NCBI GenBank assembly: GCA_016748015.1
Contig: JAAOMT010000057.1
Span: forward strand, 1-64,000
Origin: Geosiphon pyriformis
Lineage: Eukaryota; Glomeromycota; Glomeromycetes; Archaeosporales; Geosiphonaceae
Length of the DNA: 64,000 bases
Direction: 5' to 3'
Position 1 is the first letter of the stretch, and each line of letters starts with the position of its first letter. A program made the position numbers and the translations under genes. Shown piece by piece: positions 44,914 to 57,553 of the stretch. The notes under the pieces are model-generated. The model was not told the origin of the DNA. It made no database searches and saw nothing but the letters and a program-made list of their open reading frames with translations.

Positions 44914-47690
44914 TAATTTTAAATTTCCATTTATCTTTATTGGTTTATTTGTATATGCTATTTAATTAAGTATCTAGAAAACCATCCAAACCAATTGAAA
45001 TCAAAACAGTCTTGTAATCTATATTAAAAAAATCTGAAACAGAAATAACTTTGTAATTAGCAACAGCAGACAATAAACTTCTATTAACAAAAATGTAATC
45101 TATAATCCTTTCAACTCCTTTCAAGTTGCTTCAAATAAAAACTTTAACCAACAAATGTTTATTAAACAAATTAACCAAATTTAGATCCAAATAGAACTTG
45201 AAACTCATACTTTTCTTGGATTTATCTTTATTAAAATTTTTATTTAAAACCATAAAAGTGCTAAAGTTAACTGCTTTAGTAATAAAAAAGTTGGTATTTA
45301 CAATCTAATCAAATCTAGTTTCAAAAGAAACACCAGCATATAAACCCAAAATTGTAATTAAAAACTTGTCTTTGAAAAGAAGCTGTACTAAAATAACCCA
45401 ATCTAGAACTTTTTTCATCTTAAAAACATGTTAAGCCAAAAAATTTTTCATAATAATAGTCATTTTAGCACTGAAAAAACTTTTATTTAAACCAGATATA
45501 AAAATTTGCATTTTATTAAACTTATTCATAACTTATGGCCTAGTACTAGATTTTAATTTTGTTTCTATGATAATGAAAATTATATTACTTATACTTGTGT
45601 ACCAATAAACAATGTTTTTTTGCTTTGTATAAATATTAATATCTCAAATATTGTATATAATAAACTTTTATATTAAGCTGGTTATTAAGATAAAGAGAAA
45701 ACCAAAGAACTCAAACTAAAGCACAATTAATCTAATCTTATTAAAACCAAATTAATTAATACTTCAAAACCCACCATTTTTGATTTCAAGTCATTCACTT
45801 TAGTGATTAAAATTTTCGAATTATTTGAATTAAAATTTAAAGCCTTATTTTTTGCAATTGAAAAAAAGAGAATAAATAATACTAATAAGTTTTTTAAGAC
45901 TATATTTAAGTTTAAGTTTGAACTTAAAGATACAGAAATAGTTAAAAAAAAAGTATAAGAAGCAAATATCAAAGGCATTAGTTACACAAAACTTAATTTT
46001 TATATAATATTAAACACTTAATTTGCCAAAAGCTCTAAAAAGTGTTTTAAAAAGACCAAATTAGCATTCAAAAAGAAGTCAATTAATAAAGTGAAAGAAA
46101 GTTTACCATTAGAATCTAAAGTACCAAGAAGAAAAAAGCCAGAACCAAAACCAGTAAACAAATTATTAAAAACAGAAACTGTCAAAACTATTTGAGTCCA
46201 TGATTTGTTACTAAAAGCAGCAGGATGAGAAATAAAAATTTTTTTTTTTGCATACAATTTGGCCAGCTAAAAATAATTTTCATTTGAAACAAACTTTTTA
46301 AATATTCTTAAAAAAAAAATAAGAAAACCAGAAATACTATACTTTAAAACAAAATAACTAAAATATTTATATTTTTTATATCAAACCAAATCCAATCTAA
46401 TCTAACTCAAAAAAGTTTCATTACATTAAAAATTGGTTCTGTACAAAAAATAAATTTTAGCTTTTTATCTAAATTAAAACCAATTACAGCACAATAAATT
46501 TTGTTGCCAGTTTCAAATAATTAATTTATAATGCCAGTTTTTTTACCAGTTTTTTCTAATAGATTACTAAAATTATAAGCAGTTGTTTTTATAGACAAAA
46601 TAAACAAAAGTGCTCTAAACTGGTTTTTTGACATTTAGATTTTACAATCTCTTATAGTCTTTGTTATATATATTAAATTTTTTTTGATAAAGAATAACTA
46701 CTTTACTGCCAATTAATTAGTCTGACTTGATTTAGCAAATTTTATTACTGTTTTTTGCTATAGTCTAATTAATTGTAATTGAATTAACACTATTTGACCA
46801 AACTTAAAAAGAACTGTAACAATTATTTTTTTTGGCATATTTATAAAAATCTTTTTAATAGCTATGGCCTAATTTAAATAAATTTTTTGTCTCTTGATAT
46901 TGTTGTTTATGATAATCTTTTTATCTTTAGCCAATAATGTGGTTCTCTTCATACTTTTTTTTAATGTAAATGTTAATTAGATAATTTCTTCAAATTTTGA
47001 GGAAGTAGTGACCTCTTTAAAACCATTAATTAATAAAAAAAATTTTCTAATAACTTAAGTTTTTGCCATTGCCAATTTTTTTTTCACAGTTAAGAAATTA
47101 ATGTCCAATACAAAAGATTTTTTAACAGCCACCTCAATTTGAGTTTTTATTATATTAGAATTAATCTATTTTTTGTCAAGAAAAATATTAAAAAAAGAAA
47201 AAAAGATACTTGTATTTTTATTTATTCTAAAGTTAATTATACCAATAAAAAAACCACAATTTAAATTAACATTAAACTTTTTAGCTTTGAAAATTGTTAT
47301 AGCTGAACCAAGAAAAGAATTACTATCAAATTCTATCATAGTATTACTTATCTTATTGTTATTAGACTTACTATTCATATTTAAATACATGTTACTATTA
47401 AGACCAAGTTTGACCAAAAAAATTTTTTTTTTATTACCAAAATGTTTAATATTGTTCATTAAACCTCTTTTTTTTAAAAAAAAGTACCATCAATAAGATC
47501 ATAAAAAATCTTCTTAAACACTTTTTTTCTAAACATATTATTACTTAAAGCAGCTTTTAGATTTATTATAAAAAAATTATTAGCTTGAAAAATATTAAAA
47601 GAAATATAACTAAAAAAAAATAAAAACCATTTTTTTTTTAAAAAAATGCTCTTTGAGAAATTTTGAATATAAGAGAAAAAAAAGTTTTTT
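44914..47690 (-). mobile_element. LINE relic E, 5' half, joined tail-to-tail to D
   Basis: Minus-strand AT-shifted LINE. The 5' end near 47690 has aaaaaaacttttttt and caaaatttctcaaa leader similarity. ORF1 relic lies at about 47500-45700: an N-terminal fragment (47459-47166), PAAFSNKSWTQIV (46257-46018) matching the WTQIAG block, and ILITKVNDLKSKMVGFEVL (45978-45727). An endonuclease relic follows down to 44914, ending at YKQ.NKDKWKFKIK. Nothing of RT or RNase H follows. Confidence 0.78.
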
Positions 47691-48109
47691 TAATTGGTTT
47701 TATTAATTAAATTAATTATTAAAATTATAAAATTAATTTGTATTTTTTTTTAAAATATTAAAATAAAGAAAAAAATTTTTACAATTAAAAAAATATTGGT
47801 AATTTAAACAAAAAAATAATAAATTTTAAAAAATATTTTTGGTGTTATAAATAATTTAAATTATATAATTAATAAAAAATATTTGTTTAAATAATAATTT
47901 TTTGAAATTATTAATTTCAAATATTAAAATTAAGATTAATATAAATGTTAAATAATTAGATAATATAATTAAAAATAATATTTAAATATATATAAAAAGT
48001 ATATAATTATGTTTATTTTAAATTTTTTAAATATTAAAATTATTAAAAACAATAAAAATAAAATTTATATTATAAATTTATTATTGTTATTATTATTATT
48101 ATTGTTGTT
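47691..48109. other. AT-rich spacer with (TTA)n microsatellite
   Basis: Near pure A/T. A TTA/TTG run (about 48075-48108) lies directly against the start of LINE F. A 77-codon open frame that begins here (48009) is mostly spacer and only its last part is LINE coding. Confidence 0.6.
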
Positions 48110-50240
48110 TTTCGTTGGTATGTGCAACAAATGGAATGCTTTGATTCGTAAGGACTTGAAATTTAAATCCAGTCTACCTCTCAATTTTCTTAGTGATACA
48201 ATTCATCACTCTTCCTTTTATGATTTAAAATTTTTCTTTTAAGTTCAGTCTGAAAGCAAAGTAGTTTCTTTTGTTAGTTTTGCAAACTTGGATGGCATCT
48301 TAAATCGTTTGTTCTTTTATAGATTCCATGACTTGCAGATCTTGTGCTGGTGCCCTGTTCATCTATTGAGTTTTCTTGTGTGTATTCATATCAGTGCTTT
48401 CGATAACTTTCTTATAAGCATAGTTCGCGTTCTTCTTGATTGCAATTTGTCCTTGGATGGCTTTTTGGCCAACCCCTTTCAGTTTTATGGTGGGGTTCCT
48501 ATGTCTGCTGTTCTGAATGAGTCACAGTTTCTCAAGTTTTTCTCTTCTCTCTAATAGTATAATATTGTCTTTGTGAACCAACTTCATGATCATCATGGTT
48601 CTGTTTTTGATTGATACATTTTTAAATGTTGAAAAAAATTAGACTCTCATGGCCCTGTTCCTGAGTGGTTTAAGCTTTTTGTTGCATTTCTTGATAGTAA
48701 AAGTTTCTCTCTTACTCACCTTCCAGTTTCAGATGATGTTGGTTCTTTGAATATTCTTGAATCTAGTGATTTTGCTTCTGTCTGTGATCATCTCTCGCAA
48801 GTTGGTGCTGACAGTTTGTCAGTGTATACAGATAGATCTCTTAGTAATCTGAACACAGTTGGTTGTAGAACTGGTGCTGCAGCTTTTTTTGAGGACATTG
48901 ATTTGGGTTTGGGTGTTAGTGTGTCAGGTTTAATGTCATCCACTTTGGCGGAGCTGCAGGCTATTGCACTGGCTCTAAAAAGTATTCTTCCACTGAGCTC
49001 TGTTAGATTGTTTTCGGATAATCAATCTGCACTAGATGTCTGTAAGTTTGAATTAAGTCTGGCAGTTCCTGACTTTTATTATCAGTGTTGGGTCAAACAT
49101 TATCATATTGTCAATATTATTCACAGTAAAAATTTGAAGGTTAGCTGGCATAAGATTAAAGGCCACTCTGGTGTTTCAGAGAATGAGTGCATTGATGCAA
49201 TTGTTGATAATGCTTCTCTTTCTAGTTGATATCTTCCTTTCCATGTGGATGAACACTTTATAATGGCTGGTGGTAGTGTGGTTTCAGGCAATTTTAGACA
49301 CTTTGTACATGATATTTATCATTCGGTCTGTTGTATGCACTGAGAGATTGGTTCTGGTTTCAAGTTTTTGGCAGGCAGTTTGCTTTTTGAAGTTGACTGG
49401 CTCTGTTCTTCTTTGGTTTGGCACTCTGACTTGTACATGGCTGCTGGTTTTACCAGCAGACCTTTGGCTAATACACATACTTATTTTATAAAGGCTTTGC
49501 ACTACTGGCTGCCAGTTGTTATTTGAAAGCACCTGTATAATAGACTATATCTGAGTGTATTGTGCTTATATTGTGACAATATGGAGATATCAGATCATGT
49601 GTTCTCTTAAAAGATTGATGATTCTGTCTGACGTCAGTTGCTGGAATTCTATGTGGACTTCTAAAAGGCAGTTTCTGGTCTCTCTCATTCTTTTTCGGAC
49701 ATACTACAATTGTTGTTTTCATGTGTTTCTGACTACTTTTTGTCCATGACTCTTTATAAGAGTTTTGTTTTTAATAATTGGTTTCACAAGGTGGTCACTA
49801 TCTTTCAAGATCCCAAGGTTGCTGGTTTGGAGATTGTCAAATTTGTGCACTCTATTAGTCTTGATTTTAGGAGTAATGTCTGGTTTGTTCATGCTAAACA
49901 TCATGCTTTTATGGAGAAATATGGATTGATTCCTCTTAATGGTTCAGTTCTCATCTCGGTTTCTGGTTTGGCCTCAGGGTTGTCAGCTGGAGTGGTCAAA
50001 TTGCTTGGCATTACTGATGCTTTTGGTGTTTATTTTGGTTTTCGCAAATCTTGTTTGTTTTTTTCAGGTGTAAGTGACTCAGTTTCAGTTCACATAGCTG
50101 TATAGTGTTGTTCTAATTGGCCTGAGTGGCTGATTATGTGTAAAAAATACATGATTCATGCTTAGTTTAGATCATTTTTGATGTATAGCACTAGGTAGTA
50201 TTTGAACCTTACTTGTAAAACAAGAAAAAAAAAATTATTA
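48110..50240 (+). mobile_element. LINE copy F, 5'-truncated
   Basis: Begins abruptly inside ORF2 at the VCNKWDALI block and runs to the 3' UTR (50106-50215, ending acttgtaaaacaag) and an A/ATT-rich tail. 5' truncation is the usual outcome of LINE target-primed reverse transcription. About 2.1 kb. Confidence 0.87.
48116..50105 (+). pseudogene. LINE F ORF2 3' part: RNase H and C-terminal domain
   Basis: Starts MCNKWNALIRKDLKFKSSLP. It contains a 160-codon open RNase H block (48747-49229): LSVYTDRSLSNL (first Asp; Gly changed to Arg), STLAELQAIALAL (Glu), LFSDNQSALDV (Asp) and GVSENECIDAI (last acidic position now in SENE). Then comes a broken stretch with the knuckle region near 49560-49610, and an open C-terminal block 49710-50105 with KSFVFNNWFHKVVTIF and CLFFSGVSDSVSVHIAV, ending TAG. 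Several stops and frameshifts between the blocks. Confidence 0.85.
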
Positions 50241-50814
50241 TTGTTATTGTTGTTGTTTTTATTGTTTTAGAATAATTAATTATTGAATTAATAAATTTTT
50301 GCTTTTTTCCAAAAATTATTTTTTTTGATTTTATTATAATATTTAATATTTTTAACATAAGTGTTTAATGCTTTTTGATAATATTTTTTATGTAAAATAA
50401 TATTATATTGTAATTTAAATACTAATATTGATTCAATTTTTTTATTTAAAAAATTAACATATTATTTAATTTATTTAACTTTGGTTTTATTCAAATAATA
50501 ATAATTTATATAAATTTTTTCTACTTTAAATATTATTTTTTATCACTTATGAAGCTAATAATATTAATCTCATTATAGAGTTTAAAAATTATGATATTTA
50601 ATCACGATAAAGAGTCGTCTAAATATGATAGATAGTAAAATAAATATTATTGATCAATTGCACATACTGTAATTATATTCTCAATTTTGTTCAAGTTCTT
50701 ACCTTCAGGCAAATATATTAATTCTTTTATAATCAACATAAATTTTTAATATTAATATATACTGTATAATAATTGAATCAATCAATTAATTACTTTTAAA
50801 TTAAATTAAATAAA
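50241..50814. other. AT-rich intergenic DNA between LINE F and the kinase gene
   Basis: (ATT/GTT)n tail remnant at 50230-50270, then AT-rich sequence that should hold the kinase 3' UTR and terminator. No coding frame. Confidence 0.55.
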
Positions 50815-52287
50815 CTAACCTTTAGAAAAATCAACTATCTGTGCAGTTAAAAGACGACTTGTATAAACTGCTTCTGGATGAATTAATGTTGTTGTTGTCG
50901 CGTCGTTCTTCAACATTCCTTTTATATAATTTTCTGATTCTAAAAACTGGCGACACACAGTTTTAGACACTTCATCTGTAGACACCTTAAAAAGATATCG
51001 CTCATGAATCCTCGAAAGTTCAAGCAACTTTTCCAGAACTTCTTCCGCAGTAGGACGATTCTTAGGATTAACATCCCAACACTTTATAATAATTTCGGCA
51101 ATTGAAGGTGGAATAAGGGGGAAGGTAATTTCAGGTCTTTGACCATTTAAAATATCCATTATAAGAAGGTGGTCATGAGAACGATCATGAAAAGGAGGTT
51201 TCCCTGTTGCTAATTCCCATAATAACATTCCTAAACTATAAATATCACCAGCGATTGTAAACTTTTCTCCTCTTAAAACTTCTGGTGGAATGTATGGAAT
51301 CACTCCAAATATTCCTTTCTTTTCCTCTGTTACTTTTCCTCTTGTTGTTGCGTCTATTATTATTGTTGTTGTTTCATGGTTTGTAGGTTGACATAATCCG
51401 AGGTCTCCAATCTCTACCCTATTAATTTCTGATTGTAGTATGTTGCCCGAGTGTAGGTCATGATGAATCATACCAGAAGAATGAATTGAATCAAGTCCTT
51501 CAGCTATAGAACGTGCGATCCATAATTTATTAGACCAACTAGTAGAATGAAAATTTGTTGATAAATATTTTCGCATGTCTCCATGTTCGGCAAACTCCAT
51601 CACAATTCCATACTCGAGCGTTTCAGCGTTTTGCGTAATCCCCCATATTGAAGAGATATAAGTTAAGTCTTTACCGTTATTATTAATAAACATAGCTCTT
51701 TGAATATTTAACTATCAACACAGTTTAAAAAAGTAAATAGATAATATACAGTAAATAAATAAATAAATAATAGGTAAATATGAATTAAATATAAATATAA
51801 ATAATAATACATTATTTACCTCTTTAAACACTTCTGAACTGTTCGTTAGAATAATTTTTATAGCTACTTCTGTTCCTTTCAATCTTTCATATTTCATTGA
51901 ACCATAATGTTTTATAGTCCACGTATCAATTAATCCATCAATTAGGGTTGCTTTATAAATTATACCGAACCCTCCTTTAGCAATTTCCTTGATATTCGAA
52001 AAACGCTCCCATGGAATCCATTCATAGTAATTCAATCTAGCATATTCATTATTATTATTATTAGGTGGAATATAGATTGGATTCTTAATGATTTCATCAA
52101 CTACTTTATTGCCGCTTGAAAAGTTCTGGTAAAGTTTTTGAAAAAATATGAATTGGCATGCCGTACATGAATTCCCTTTATTATTATTTTGAATACTTTC
52201 TTGACACAGTTTACATTTGTTACAATCATGAGCATATTGACGATGTCTATTAATTTCTTTGTTTTCCATGATGTGAATAAAGGACAA
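50815..52287 (-). CDS. Protein kinase of the Rhizophagus-type expanded family (2 exons)
   Basis: Predicted cytosolic protein kinase of tyrosine-kinase-like type. Exons 52287-51820 and 51711-50815 (GT-AG, phase 0), product 454 aa. The N-terminal 50 residues hold CNKCKLC and CTAC, a possible small zinc ribbon. The kinase domain starts near residue 100: glycine loop IAKGGFGIIYKA, VAIK lysine 144, catalytic loop IHHDLHSGN (Asp241, Asn246), IGDLG (Asp259; Leu where most kinases have Phe), activation-loop end IPYIPPEVL, DIYSLGMLLWEL, and the distal Arg in NPKNRPT. All core residues are present, so it may be active. The start could be the second Met (MENKEIN, 52269). A gttagt beside the stop leaves room for an alternative spliced end. 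No premature stops, unlike all neighbours. Confidence 0.92.
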
Positions 52288-52736
52288 AGAATAAAATATG
52301 AATAGGTTATTATTCGAAGAGGGTTTCTTTTAAAAAGTTTATTTGATAGTACATTTAGAAATGAACAAATTTAATTAAGTAGCTATATTACACGTCAAAC
52401 AAGTTTCCTAAATGAGCTAGTCAATTTATTTATAAAAAACAAGAAGGCTTCATCAAATATATAAAAAACCTTATTTCGGATTGAAGTTATGGTTTAAATG
52501 ATAATTTTTTTTGTTATTATAAAACTTTATTAATAACCACTTTTCATTTCATGTCTTTGACTTAACTTTAAATGCTTCAACCATAAACTTTCGAATTTCT
52601 TTTTTAAAAAACCAAGTGTTTTTAAAATTTCAAACTGGTTTTATTATCAGTATTTTTTTGTTTTATAATATATATAAATAACTATTAATTATGGTGCTTG
52701 AATAATTTTATGAAATAAAATAAACTTGATAATTAT
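52288..52736. other. Upstream region of the kinase gene
   Basis: About 450 bp between the kinase start and the 3' tail of LINE G; it must carry the kinase promoter. AT-rich, no clear motif. Confidence 0.5.
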
Positions 52737-52871
52737 ATTTTTTTTTTATTAAAGTTTAATGAGTGGAGTCCAAACGCCACCTAGTGCTATACATTATACA
52801 AATGATTTAAACTAGGCATGAATCATGCCTTTGCTACACGTGACCAAACACTCAGACTAGTCAGAACAATA

Positions 52872-55800
52872 CTATGCACTTATATAAACTGAAGTCATGT
52901 CACCAACACCCGCATAAAACAAACAATGCTTACAATACCTAAAACTAATGCCGAGTGCATCAGCAACACCCAACAATCTAATCACCCCAGCTAAAAGCCA
53001 CACAGAAAAACCAGAAACAGTGACAGGAATAGAACCATCACATAGAATCAACTTATTCTTTTCCATAATGGCCTGGTATTTCACACAGACCAGCCAGATA
53101 TTATTACGAAATGCAAGACAAAACTCCTGTACAAAATTCACAACATTGACCACTGCCACCTTAGGATTCTTGTAAACAGAAACAAACTCGCAATACCAAT
53201 CACCGAAAACAAAACCCTTACACAGAGCCATACTAACAGTCACATTTGAAATGCAAGTTGACAACAATTGTGATACACATGAAGATGAATGAAACAGACC
53301 AGAACACATCTCCCAAGCAGCTGTATAAGTATCCAACAAATTGACATGACTATTAGTGTCAGAAGAGCAAGAAAAGACATGGTCTGAGACTTTAATCTCA
53401 CCACAGAACAAACAAACTACACTGGGATAACCCCTATCATACAGACGCTTTTGCACAGCAACAGAAAGGCAATAATGAAGGGCTTTCATGAAATATGTAT
53501 GAAAGCCAGCCACCCGAATACTAGTAAAACCAGTCACCATGTGGGAATCCGGATGCCACACCAGAGAGGACCTCAACCAGTCAATATCAGCATGTAAACA
53601 ATCTGGAACAACCCAGGAACCAGAACCAACCTCCCAATGTGTGCGATAAATTGACCTGAATACGTCATGAACAAAATGCTTCGAATTACCAAAAACCATA
53701 TCAACACCAACCTTCAAAAACCTCTCACTAACCAAGTAGGACAGATGCCAAGCAGAAAAGACAGTATTCTTAGCCAGCGCATTAGCACACTCATTGTCTG
53801 AAACACCCAAATAGCTCTTAACCTTAATTCAATTAACATCCAAATTTTTGTGATGAATGATATTGGTAATGTGATGACGCTCAACCCAACAACAATTCCT
53901 GAAATCAGGGCCAACTGATAAAGACTCCGACCTGCAAGCATCAATAGCTGCCTGACTGTCCGAGAACAAGTCAACCAAATAAAAAAAAGGAACACATTCA
54001 AGAGCTAAAGCAATGGCCTGCAACTCCACTAAAGTAGAAGAAACCAAACCAAAAACCCCCACATCCAGACCTGAACCAATGTTCTCAAAGAAAACCACAG
54101 TACCAGTTAATATGTCAACAGTGCCCAAATTACTCAGAGACCCATCTGTGTATACAGAGAGGCAGACGGCACCTACACTCAACAGATCTTTACAAATAAC
54201 ACCAAAACCAAGAGACTAATGGATGTTAGAAGACTCACCAACACCCTCATAAAGGGAATGACCAGAAGAAAAAACTACACCACCAAGAAAACACACAAAG
54301 AAATCAAACCAGGAGGGGACCGGGCCATGGGGATCCAGTCTTTTCCAACACTTGAAAGTTTTCCAATCAAAAACAATGCCATTCCGATCACAAAGCTTTT
54401 CTATAAAAGCAATACCATAACGCCTGAGAAAGGAGACATATTTGAAGAAAATTGTCTCACCAAGTACTAGAAACATAGAAGTACTGCAATGAAGATGAAA
54501 AGTACCAGCCAGAGAGCCATCCAAAGACAAATCACACCCAGAAAAAATACAAACCACACCTGCCAAAAAGTTGTTTAAAGGGCTGACTCTAACCCGAACA
54601 GGAAACAACAAAGGGTGACGAGGACGCCAGCTAAGAACCTGAAGATTATGAGACCTATGAGAAAACAAGCAACCCAAAACACCAACCAAATTCACAAAAG
54701 CAATAACAGAAGCTGACTTGCTCTCAGCCTGAATTTGCTCAAAAGTCTTTAAATTGTACAAGGAAAAATGATGAAATATATCATTGGGAAAGTCCAGAGG
54801 CAGCCCAGATTTGGATTTTAGGCTCTTGCATATCAAAGCATCCCATTTGTTACATACACTAAGAGAAATAAAACTGAACTGAGTTCTGTAACTGATGATA
54901 GAAAAGAGAACCGAAGACACCAAATAAGCAAACTGTTTATCTGAAATAACTTTTCTCAGAATAAGATTGACAAAAACCAAACATCCAAATGCACTTTAAC
55001 CAAGTTAGACTTTGAAAGACCATCAGAAGATAAAAAAATACCCAGATAATGATGAGGTTCACTTCTATTAGTGATGGAAATTGGCATACCACTGATAGTT
55101 AGATAAGGAGTAGCGACCCGACAATTGATAGGAATGGCCACAGTCTTGTCATTGTTTATTGAAATGTCATTTAAACGAAAGAACTTACTAGCAACATTGA
55201 GGATGTGTTGTGTAGCAGCTTGGCTGCTATTAATTCAGATAGTGTCATCAACAAAAGCACCAGCAGCCAGAAACGATGTCAGCCCAGCTTAAGATTCCAC
55301 TTGGCCAGTCTTAAAAATGAAATAAGAAATCAATCTGTAATCATAAATGCTCTCTTGTCTTTTAACCTCACACAAAAGTGAGTCATAAAATATGCACCAG
55401 AGAAGTGGTGAAAAAACCTCCTTCTGATCCAATCTATCATGAACATAATATCTATTAGTCAAACCAAAATCTGTCATCACTCTGTTAGTGTGACCATTAT
55501 GAATGCTACCAAAAAATCTGATAAATTTGTTACACATTTTGATCCTGGTTAAACTCCTCTTGAGATGCTCCCAACTAACAGAATCATAAGCTTTGCACAT
55601 ATCCTGTAAAACCAGTTACAACTCTTGGTTCTTCTCCAAGGCATCTTTGATCACCGAACCAATAGCAAAGATAGGCAATTGAGTAAACGTACCTTTTAGG
55701 ACAGAGAAATTGTCCCCGCAGAGGACATCAAAAGTATTACAAACCAGAGAGATCCAATCTGAGAGAATCTTGGAAAAGACTTTGTAAGCTGTCTCAATTA

Positions 55801-57553
55801 AAGCAATAGGGCAGGTATTTGTAAGAACCCCCTTCCACTTGTAAGATTTAGGAATCATTGAGACCCAGACTTTCCTCCAAGGTTTAGGTACTGACTTACA
55901 ACCCAAACAAAAATTTAAGAGCACCAAAAGCATATCCAAGACCGACTTGTCACAGTGTTTCCAGAGTTCATTAGGAATACCAAAAAGACCAGCCGCTTTC
56001 CCATCGGACAAATTTGAAATAACACCAAACATCTTATCAAAACCAATTAAATGCATTATATCAGAGAAGACATCATTAAAGACATGATTCAAAGGCAGGA
56101 ATTGCCTTGCCCAATCATCAGAGATATCAGAAGCCATCACACATTTCCTAGTCCAACCCTCCATAATTCCATCCACCTTAGATTTAACCAACTCAGGCTC
56201 CAGGACTAACTCCCCACCATCCACCAAATGATTCAACACCACTTTACAAAAAGGACACTTCAAAACACTTCTAATAGTGTGATCCTTATCCACTTCAAAA
56301 CTCTCCATCCTTCTCTCAATAGCCTGCCTTATACTAGATTCCTTAGCAGGCTTTAATTTTAACAACTTAGAAGTGCAATAAGACTTCCTTGTCTTAGCCA
56401 GTCCAGAACGGATTGCATCAAAACTGGCACCAAAAAGAAACAGAGATCTAACTGACAAAGTGCCCACAGAATCAAGCCTGTTCCAAGTATCCAACAACAA
56501 GACAAAATCTCCACCAGAAACCAACCAAGAAGCCTTCACCAGTTTAGACACAAGTAGCTCCAGTTTATAAAACTGGGAAGATATCTTATTAAAAACACAA
56601 TCGAAACTCCTAAACCATTTTTTCTTGAACGTTTTACCAGCCGAAAAAACCATAACCTTACAAACAATGTTTTATATTGCATCCAGATCAGACAACTGCT
56701 TAGCCACAACAAACTCATCCAAAAACATAACAGCATTAGCAGCCATAGCATTCCTGAATTCTGACCACTTAATCTCACTGGTAATTTTGATATCATACTT
56801 CCAACAATCTCTATTAGCTTGTTTGCACAGTGAATTTAGCTGGACATTGAGCAGGCCACCCAGTTCCACAGAAACATAAACAGTCTTGTGATCAATATTA
56901 AAGTATTCCTCAATGCCATCCACACCACGATCTACCACTGCACCAACCAAATTAGAAGAAACAAACACATAGTCAATTGTCTTAGTAATACTATGAGAAT
57001 TGCACCAAGTAGGTGACTTTACAAAAAAGCTCCCCCCCAGAGAGTTAATCAAACCCAAATCAAAACATTTTTTGAAACTGACACATTTGTGCAAACCATC
57101 CTTATTAAAATTACCACTAAGAATAATGAAAGAAGACTCATTAATGGCTTTAGCAATGAGAGAGTTAATCTCACCAGCCTGAAAAAACTGAGCCACTGAT
57201 GAAGCACCAGCATAGAGCCCCAAAATAGACACTGAGAGTTTATTTTTGAAAAGCAACTTGATGGATAGGAGCTAACCAGGCACCTCAGAGACTTTGTAGA
57301 TGTGCTTTACTAAAGAAGAATTCACAATGATTAACATCCCAGCACTCAAAAAACCAGAATCTAGACCAGAAGTAAAAACCTGAACACCATCAAATTTGTC
57401 GGCCAACCATGGGCGAACTTTCCCTTTAAGCTTTGTGAAAATAGAAACCAAATTGTCCATATTCTTGTGTCAATGAATGACATCATCTTGCTTCACAGAA
57501 TTGTTCAAACCACGAATATTACACATAGCAATTTTCCATACCAGACTACTCAT
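52872..57553 (-). pseudogene. LINE G ORF2: endonuclease, RT, RNase H, zinc knuckle
   Basis: About 1,560 codons. EEP endonuclease 57500-56800 (ILGLYAGASS, FIILSGNFNKDG, TKTIDYVFVSSNL, YFNIDHKTVYVS). RT about 56000-55150: GKAAGLFGIPNELWKH, NTCPIALIETAYKVFSK, KAYDSVSWEHLKRSL, LDQKEVFSPLLW, FVDD near 55245-55257. RNase H 54150-53750: LSVYTDGSLSNLG, STLVELQAIALAL, LFSDSQAAID and SDNECANALA, a complete D-E-D-D set. Zinc knuckle CLFCGEIKVSDHVFSC (53415-53365), then a C-terminal domain ending DMTSVYISA. Eight stops, nearly all at Trp codons of sister copies (for example IHWHK, DAMWD, ELWLV, INWHK), and one frameshift near 54980 (DVWF/VNLILRK). Confidence 0.93.

Noticed and set aside
47173-47496. 107-codon plus-strand frame, Leu/Ile-rich, membrane-like
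   Set aside because: Product of A/T bias opposite a LINE E ORF1 relic; no real membrane-protein signature.
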